From the NCBI RefSeq assembly GCF_011398355.1, contig NZ_AP021889.1:2480001-2544000 (forward strand): a stretch of DNA of 64,000 nucleotides, written 5' to 3'. Positions 60,555-64,000 of the stretch are shown here, piece by piece. Under the pieces are notes generated by a model. It was not told the DNA's origin. It was given only the letters and a program-made list of their open reading frames with translations, and made no database searches. Source of the DNA: Thiosulfatimonas sediminis. Lineage in GTDB: Bacteria > Pseudomonadota > Gammaproteobacteria > Thiomicrospirales > Thiomicrospiraceae. Numbering within the stretch: position 1 is the stretch's first letter; each line of letters starts with the position of its first letter. A program made the position numbers and the translations under genes.

Positions 60555-61823
60555 TTATTGAACCGCATCGAGCAGTTGTTCAATCCGCTTTAAATGATGC
60601 TCAGCCATCCAATCCGTCGCGCCAAATAAGGCATAACGAACTTGACCATGCGCATCGATGAGATAACTACTCGGATAAGCAAAAACCTGCCAATCCTTGA
60701 CCGCTTCTCCATGCGGGTCCAGCAGAATCGGAAAATTAAGCGGATGTTGCTTGGCAAATTCAGCAATCGCTTGTGGCGATTCGCCAAGATTAACCGCCAA
60801 AATCTCAAATGGTTTTCCTTGCAAACTTTGTTTAAGCATCGCCATCGACGGCATTTCATGTACACACGGCGGACACCAACTGGCCCAGAAATTCAACAGC
60901 ACGACTTTACCCAACTGAGCCTCCAAGTCGATGCGCTCCCCAGTTAAGGTTTGTAGCGCCAGCGGCAAATTTTGCTTACCTTGATAGGCTTGCAACTGCA
61001 ACGAACGCTGCGCTTTTGGCTGCGCCACCACACTTGCCTGCCGCAATTGACGAGCTTGTGCCAGATAGGGAAGCTGCCAACGCATCGCTTCCAGCAAACG
61101 AGCGCTTAAGCCTTCCGCCATCTGTTTTTCCAGAGTCACGGCATCCGGCCGAAAATAAAAACGATCGCGCACTGCCGGCAATAATTGGATAAACACATCG
61201 CTTCCCTGTTGTGCCAAGCCCTGCTGTAATTCCGGCAAACGCCAACGCAGCGAGGTTAATTCGCCCTGCACCACCGATATGGGTAGATTCGCATTCGTCA
61301 CTTGTGGCCAAAATTCGGCTGGCTTACCCGGCTCAGGGGTATTCAAATACAAATTGGGGTTAAGCAATAATAAACCGATAAAACGCGTTGCTGTGTCTAA
61401 CTGTCTGTTCTCAAGTGCCTTTAATGCTAAAACACCCGCTTTATTCGGCGCAACTAACCAAAGCGGTAAATCCAGGTGTTGCATATCCGCGATTAAAGCA
61501 CCAATCCAATCAACAGGAATTTGCTCAAAGGCACTCGGCGTAGGCGCTAAAAATAAAGGCTCATAAGGATTGATTAAGGTGACTGCAATACCCTTTTGCG
61601 CCAATTGGTGCGCTAATTTACGCTCTTCTTCAAGTAAGCCATATTCAGACGGCACCCATAGAATTTGGGCACGCACTTCGCTCATAGGCTGCGCTCGATG
61701 CAGCGGAATTTCGACTTCGCCAATCGCAAAAACCGATTGCTGCCATTCCACCGCTTGCGCCCAAACGCTCTGATTGACCAACCACAGACAACACAAAACC
61801 AACCAATGAATGCTTTTTTTCAT
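60555..61823 (-). CDS. Exported fusion: alpha/beta-hydrolase-like (DUF3530-type) domain without serine nucleophile plus TlpA thioredoxin domain
   Basis: The 422-residue protein has a signal peptide (cleaved after VWA). Residues about 28-250 look like an alpha/beta-hydrolase fold (AQILWVPSEYG ... LAHQLAQKGIAVTLINPYEP, and LWLVAPNKAGVLALKAL), but the position of the GxSxG nucleophile elbow reads APNKAG (125-130), so no Ser is present. Residues about 285-420 are a TlpA/ResA-like thioredoxin domain, VVLLNFWASWCPPCVHEMPSM, with Cys317 and Cys320. The domain is likely a periplasmic thiol reductase, perhaps for a metal protein. Its ATG follows the broken fetB stop directly, so translation was coupled to fetB. 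Confidence 0.82.
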   Translation of the reverse strand: MKKSIHWLVLCCLWLVNQSVWAQAVEWQQSVFAIGEVEIPLHRAQPMSEVRAQILWVPSEYGLLEEERKLAHQLAQKGIAVTLINPYEPLFLAPTPSAFEQIPVDWIGALIADMQHLDLPLWLVAPNKAGVLALKALENRQLDTATRFIGLLLLNPNLYLNTPEPGKPAEFWPQVTNANLPISVVQGELTSLRWRLPELQQGLAQQGSDVFIQLLPAVRDRFYFRPDAVTLEKQMAEGLSARLLEAMRWQLPYLAQARQLRQASVVAQPKAQRSLQLQAYQGKQNLPLALQTLTGERIDLEAQLGKVVLLNFWASWCPPCVHEMPSMAMLKQSLQGKPFEILAVNLGESPQAIAEFAKQHPLNFPILLDPHGEAVKDWQVFAYPSSYLIDAHGQVRYALFGATDWMAEHHLKRIEQLLDAVQ

Positions 61824-62425
61824 CTATTTCTTTGCCTTAATCAATCCATCTAGCTGTAATCTCTGACGCGCATCAAACAATCGTCGTGCCGCCATTTCAA
61901 CGGCTATCATCGTCCCTGCAGCGGTTGATGTTGCAATCAATAGCATAATCATAATTTGGTATTTAACCGCTTCAACCGGGTCAGCACCGGCCAGAATTTG
62001 ACCCGTCATCATCCCCGGCAAAGAGATAATTCCAGCAGCAACCAGCATATTAATCACCGGAATCATCGCCGCGTGCAAGCTCTGTTGTTTAATAAACCTC
62101 ATCGACTCTTTGGCGCTGTATCCCAAGGCGATAGGACACTGCGGTATCGAGCAAACCGGTATTGCTGGCGCTTGGCAATTTCGTAACCGGCGGCGAGCAG
62201 CATAATCAAGCCGACCAGAGCCACCCACAGCGGGTTATCGGCGTTAAATACCCAACTCAGCCAAACCCCCATCAAAGACAACTGTGCCACGGTACGAATG
62301 TTTGCCCAATAATACTGTCCGACATGGCTAAAACCGTGCAACCACAAGACTATCCCCATCAGCATGACCAAGAGCGACAAAATGGCCAAATCCCAATAGC
62401 TGATTAAAATCATTTCCGTCTGCAT
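61824..62425 (-). pseudogene. fetB: fetB (YbbM, UPF0014) permease gene with internal deletion and frameshift
   Basis: Two overlapping minus-strand frames hold the two ends of one FetB protein. The first (from 62425, with GGAGG upstream) gives the N-terminal half up to AAGYEIAKRQQYRFARYR; the second gives the C-terminal end, LGYSAKESMRFIKQQSLHAAMIPVINM and GIISLPGMMTGQILAG, which are conserved FetB sequences. Compared with the roughly 260-residue family, about 65 residues between KRQQYRF and LGYSAKES are missing, and the frame changes at the joint (about 62125-62150). So at least one transmembrane segment and the loop are lost. FetAB has been linked to iron export and peroxide resistance. The partner ATPase gene is intact. 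Confidence 0.82.
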
Positions 62426-62428
62426 CGC

Positions 62429-63037
62429 TTAAGCCTCCAGCGTATAAAGTGCCTCGATCGAGCAACAATAAGTTGGGCAGGCAAGACGTTCACGTTGAGC
62501 AATATCGTGACTGATCCAGATGGCCGCGGCTTGCTGTTGCTGCAAATAGGCCTGAACCAACTGCTCTACTTGCAAGGTACTGACGGGATCCAAATTCGCA
62601 CTGGTCTCATCCAACAACAGTATCTTGGGCTTAAATTGCAGACCGCGCAATAAGGCTAAACGTTGCTTTTCACCGCTCGATAATTGATCAATCTGCGCGT
62701 GCAAAATACTCTGCGGCAAGCCTATTTGAGCCAAGTCTTGCGCGCTCGGTGTCTGCTCGAAATGCTCGACAACGGTATCTAGCCACCAAGCGGTTTCAGC
62801 TGGGAAATACATCACTTGCCGACGCCATTGCGGCGCTCCCATTTTGGCGCAATCCTGCTGCTGTAAAATCGCTGTCCCATGGTGGTCGATTAAATCCGCG
62901 ATCGCTTTAAGCAAACGCGACTTACCGCTGCCGGACGGACCAAACAGCAACCAGAGCTGACCCGCATCAATTTGCCAAGACACGGGTTTGCGCATACCCG
63001 GTGTATGTAAATCAGAAATCGTGAAAAAACTGTCCAT
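62429..63037 (-). CDS. fetA: ABC transporter ATP-binding protein FetA (YbbL)
   Basis: The 202-residue ATPase is compact like YbbL/FetA. It has Walker A GPSGSGKSR, the Q-loop replaced by VMYFPAETAWWLDTV (typical of this group), signature LSSGEKQRLALLRGL, and Walker B ILLLDETSANLD. It pairs with FetB, whose gene follows after three bases but is broken. Without the permease the ATPase has no partner in this window. It may be on the way to decay or may serve another permease. The gene begins a minus-strand operon that runs through tlpA, DUF2946 and the TonB receptor. Confidence 0.88.
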   Translation of the reverse strand: MDSFFTISDLHTPGMRKPVSWQIDAGQLWLLFGPSGSGKSRLLKAIADLIDHHGTAILQQQDCAKMGAPQWRRQVMYFPAETAWWLDTVVEHFEQTPSAQDLAQIGLPQSILHAQIDQLSSGEKQRLALLRGLQFKPKILLLDETSANLDPVSTLQVEQLVQAYLQQQQAAAIWISHDIAQRERLACPTYCCSIEALYTLEA

Positions 63038-63106
63038 CGTTAGGCGTCAAACCTCCATATCGCTGACTGATCGGTTGAAATCAATGGCGATTTATTTTGC
63101 GTCTGC

Positions 63107-64000
63107 TTAGGTTCTTCTCTCTAAACGGGCGTAAGCCATCACCAACCATTTGGAGCCAAACTCACTAAAGTTCACTTGAATCCGCGCGTGTTCGCCACTG
63201 CCTTCATAGTTCAGCACAATGCCATCACCAAACTTAGCATGACTAACGCGATCGCCAACCGTATAACCGGTTTCATTCACCCGACTGGCACTGTTCATTT
63301 GTTGACTCGGTTGCACCTTGCCGCTTAAACGTACTTCATGCAAACATTCTGGCGGAATCTCTTTAATAAAACGCGACATCATCGGGAAAAATTCCGTGCC
63401 ATGCAAACGACGACGTTGTGCATGAGTAATAATCAACTGCTTTTCGGCTCGGGTAATACCAACATAAGCCAAACGGCGTTCTTCTTCTAAGCGCGATGCA
63501 TCTTCCTGCGATTGTTGCGATGGGAACAAGCCTTCTTCAACCCCAACCATAAAGACCAATGGAAACTCCAAACCTTTCGCCGAGTGCAATGTCATCAGCT
63601 GCACGCAAGATTCCCACGCATCCGCTTGCTGCTCACCCGCTTCTAAAGCCGACTGTGCCAAAAAAGCCTCCAAGGTATTTTCTTCCGGTTGCGCTAAATT
63701 GATGGTGCCGTCATACTGTGCCGCATCATCATCCGCCATCATCACCGCTTGCTCGGAATTGATAGCGCTAGCCTGTTGCTGCTTGGCGCGATTGTCAAAT
63801 TGCGCAGCGGCGCTGATTAATTCATCCAAGTTCTCTAAACGACCTTGTCCTTGTTCAGAGTTATCTTTTTCAAAATGCGTTTGTAAACCGGATAGAGCAA
63901 TGGTTTTAATGAACTGCTGCTCTAAGTCTTGTTCAAATAACACCACGCCAAGCTGCTCGATGAGTTCAACAAACCCTTGCACAGAGGTCTTCGCTCGCGC
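63107..64000 (-). CDS. uvrD: DNA helicase II (UvrD), C-terminal part, 5' end outside window
   Basis: The frame is open to the right edge, so only about the last 297 residues are seen. They contain helicase motifs V (VQLMTLHSAKGLEFPLVFMVGVEEG) and VI (EEERRLAYVGITRAEKQL), then the C-terminal Tudor-like domain (YTVGDRVSHAKFGDGIVLNYEG). That tail marks UvrD, the 3'-5' helicase of nucleotide excision and mismatch repair, and makes Rep less likely. The gene ends 69 bases before fetA. Confidence 0.95.
   Translation of the reverse strand, partial: ARAKTSVQGFVELIEQLGVVLFEQDLEQQFIKTIALSGLQTHFEKDNSEQGQGRLENLDELISAAAQFDNRAKQQQASAINSEQAVMMADDDAAQYDGTINLAQPEENTLEAFLAQSALEAGEQQADAWESCVQLMTLHSAKGLEFPLVFMVGVEEGLFPSQQSQEDASRLEEERRLAYVGITRAEKQLIITHAQRRRLHGTEFFPMMSRFIKEIPPECLHEVRLSGKVQPSQQMNSASRVNETGYTVGDRVSHAKFGDGIVLNYEGSGEHARIQVNFSEFGSKWLVMAYARLERRT

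Noticed and set aside
61956-62407. Plus-strand frames across fetB
   Set aside because: Opposite to recognisable FetB sequence, His/Gln-rich mirror translation, no start signals.

Overview
The window looks like chromosomal backbone of a gammaproteobacterium of roughly 45-48% GC (estimated by eye). It has one complete rRNA operon, many housekeeping genes, and no IS element, prophage, integrase or CRISPR array that I could see. Gene content and order (rhodanese-grxC-secB-gpsA, fabA-fabB, paired M16 peptidases divergent from ftsY, gltBD) fit a free-living gammaproteobacterium. The class 1B PyrD, the beta-type TyrRS and the frequent signalling and exported genes recall the Thiomicrospira/Hydrogenovibrio group. 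That placement is inference; the complete 16S gene at about 31058-32601 would settle it.

Layout. 1-2.8 kb: the 3' end of a PhoX-type phosphatase and a diheme cytochrome c lipoprotein. 3.1-5.8 kb: rpmB-rpmG, two small unknown genes, mutM and a lipoprotein. 5.9-10.5 kb: molybdate locus modA-modB-modC with divergently controlled modE, then an HPP-family membrane protein. 10.6-13.3 kb: an exported protein, a peroxiredoxin, coaD and rsmD. 13.3-17.8 kb: a LysR regulator, a membrane histidine kinase and an OlsF-like two-domain acyltransferase. 17.9-23.4 kb: inactive plus active M16 peptidases, divergent from ftsY, a DUF2914 protein and an SLT-like lipoprotein. 23.5-27.1 kb: fabB-fabA, tRNA-Thr, coaX and birA. 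27.2-33.2 kb: an rRNA operon on the minus strand (16S, tRNA-Ala, tRNA-Ile, 23S, 5S) with tandem promoters and two DnaA boxes upstream. 33.3-40.0 kb: tyrS, pyrD, trmL, gpsA-secB-grxC-rhodanese and gpmI. 40.4-46.3 kb: gltB-gltD. 46.4-50 kb: a gene-poor stretch with a very small exported-peptide gene, a ChaN-like lipoprotein, a small periplasmic protein and an ldhA-type dehydrogenase. 50-56.5 kb: a c-di-GMP-I riboswitch in front of a secreted subtilase with PKD domains, an orphan TRAP-type binding protein and a poly-HAMP chemoreceptor. 56.5-64 kb: cbpA-type DnaJ, then a minus-strand operon fetA - broken fetB - (dead hydrolase)-TlpA fusion - DUF2946 - TonB receptor, and the 3' end of uvrD.

How they work together. 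The mod locus imports molybdate under ModE control, with a candidate operator in front of modA. The riboswitch links c-di-GMP to production of a secreted protease, so it connects surface or biofilm state to extracellular proteolysis. The fet/TlpA/DUF2946/TonB cluster looks like a metal and redox envelope operon in which the exporter permease has been lost by an internal deletion.

Most notable observations: (1) the c-di-GMP riboswitch carries a compensatory swap of a core base pair and is followed directly by a terminator-like hairpin; (2) a 36-residue exported-peptide gene has its own strong ribosome binding site and terminator; (3) fetB is a deletion pseudogene inside an otherwise intact operon; (4) an alpha/beta-hydrolase-like domain without its serine nucleophile is fused to a TlpA thioredoxin; (5) two perfect DnaA boxes lie upstream of the rrn promoters; (6) the spacer tRNAs are in Ala-Ile order. 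All functional calls rest on reading the sequence and recalling families; no database search was run.
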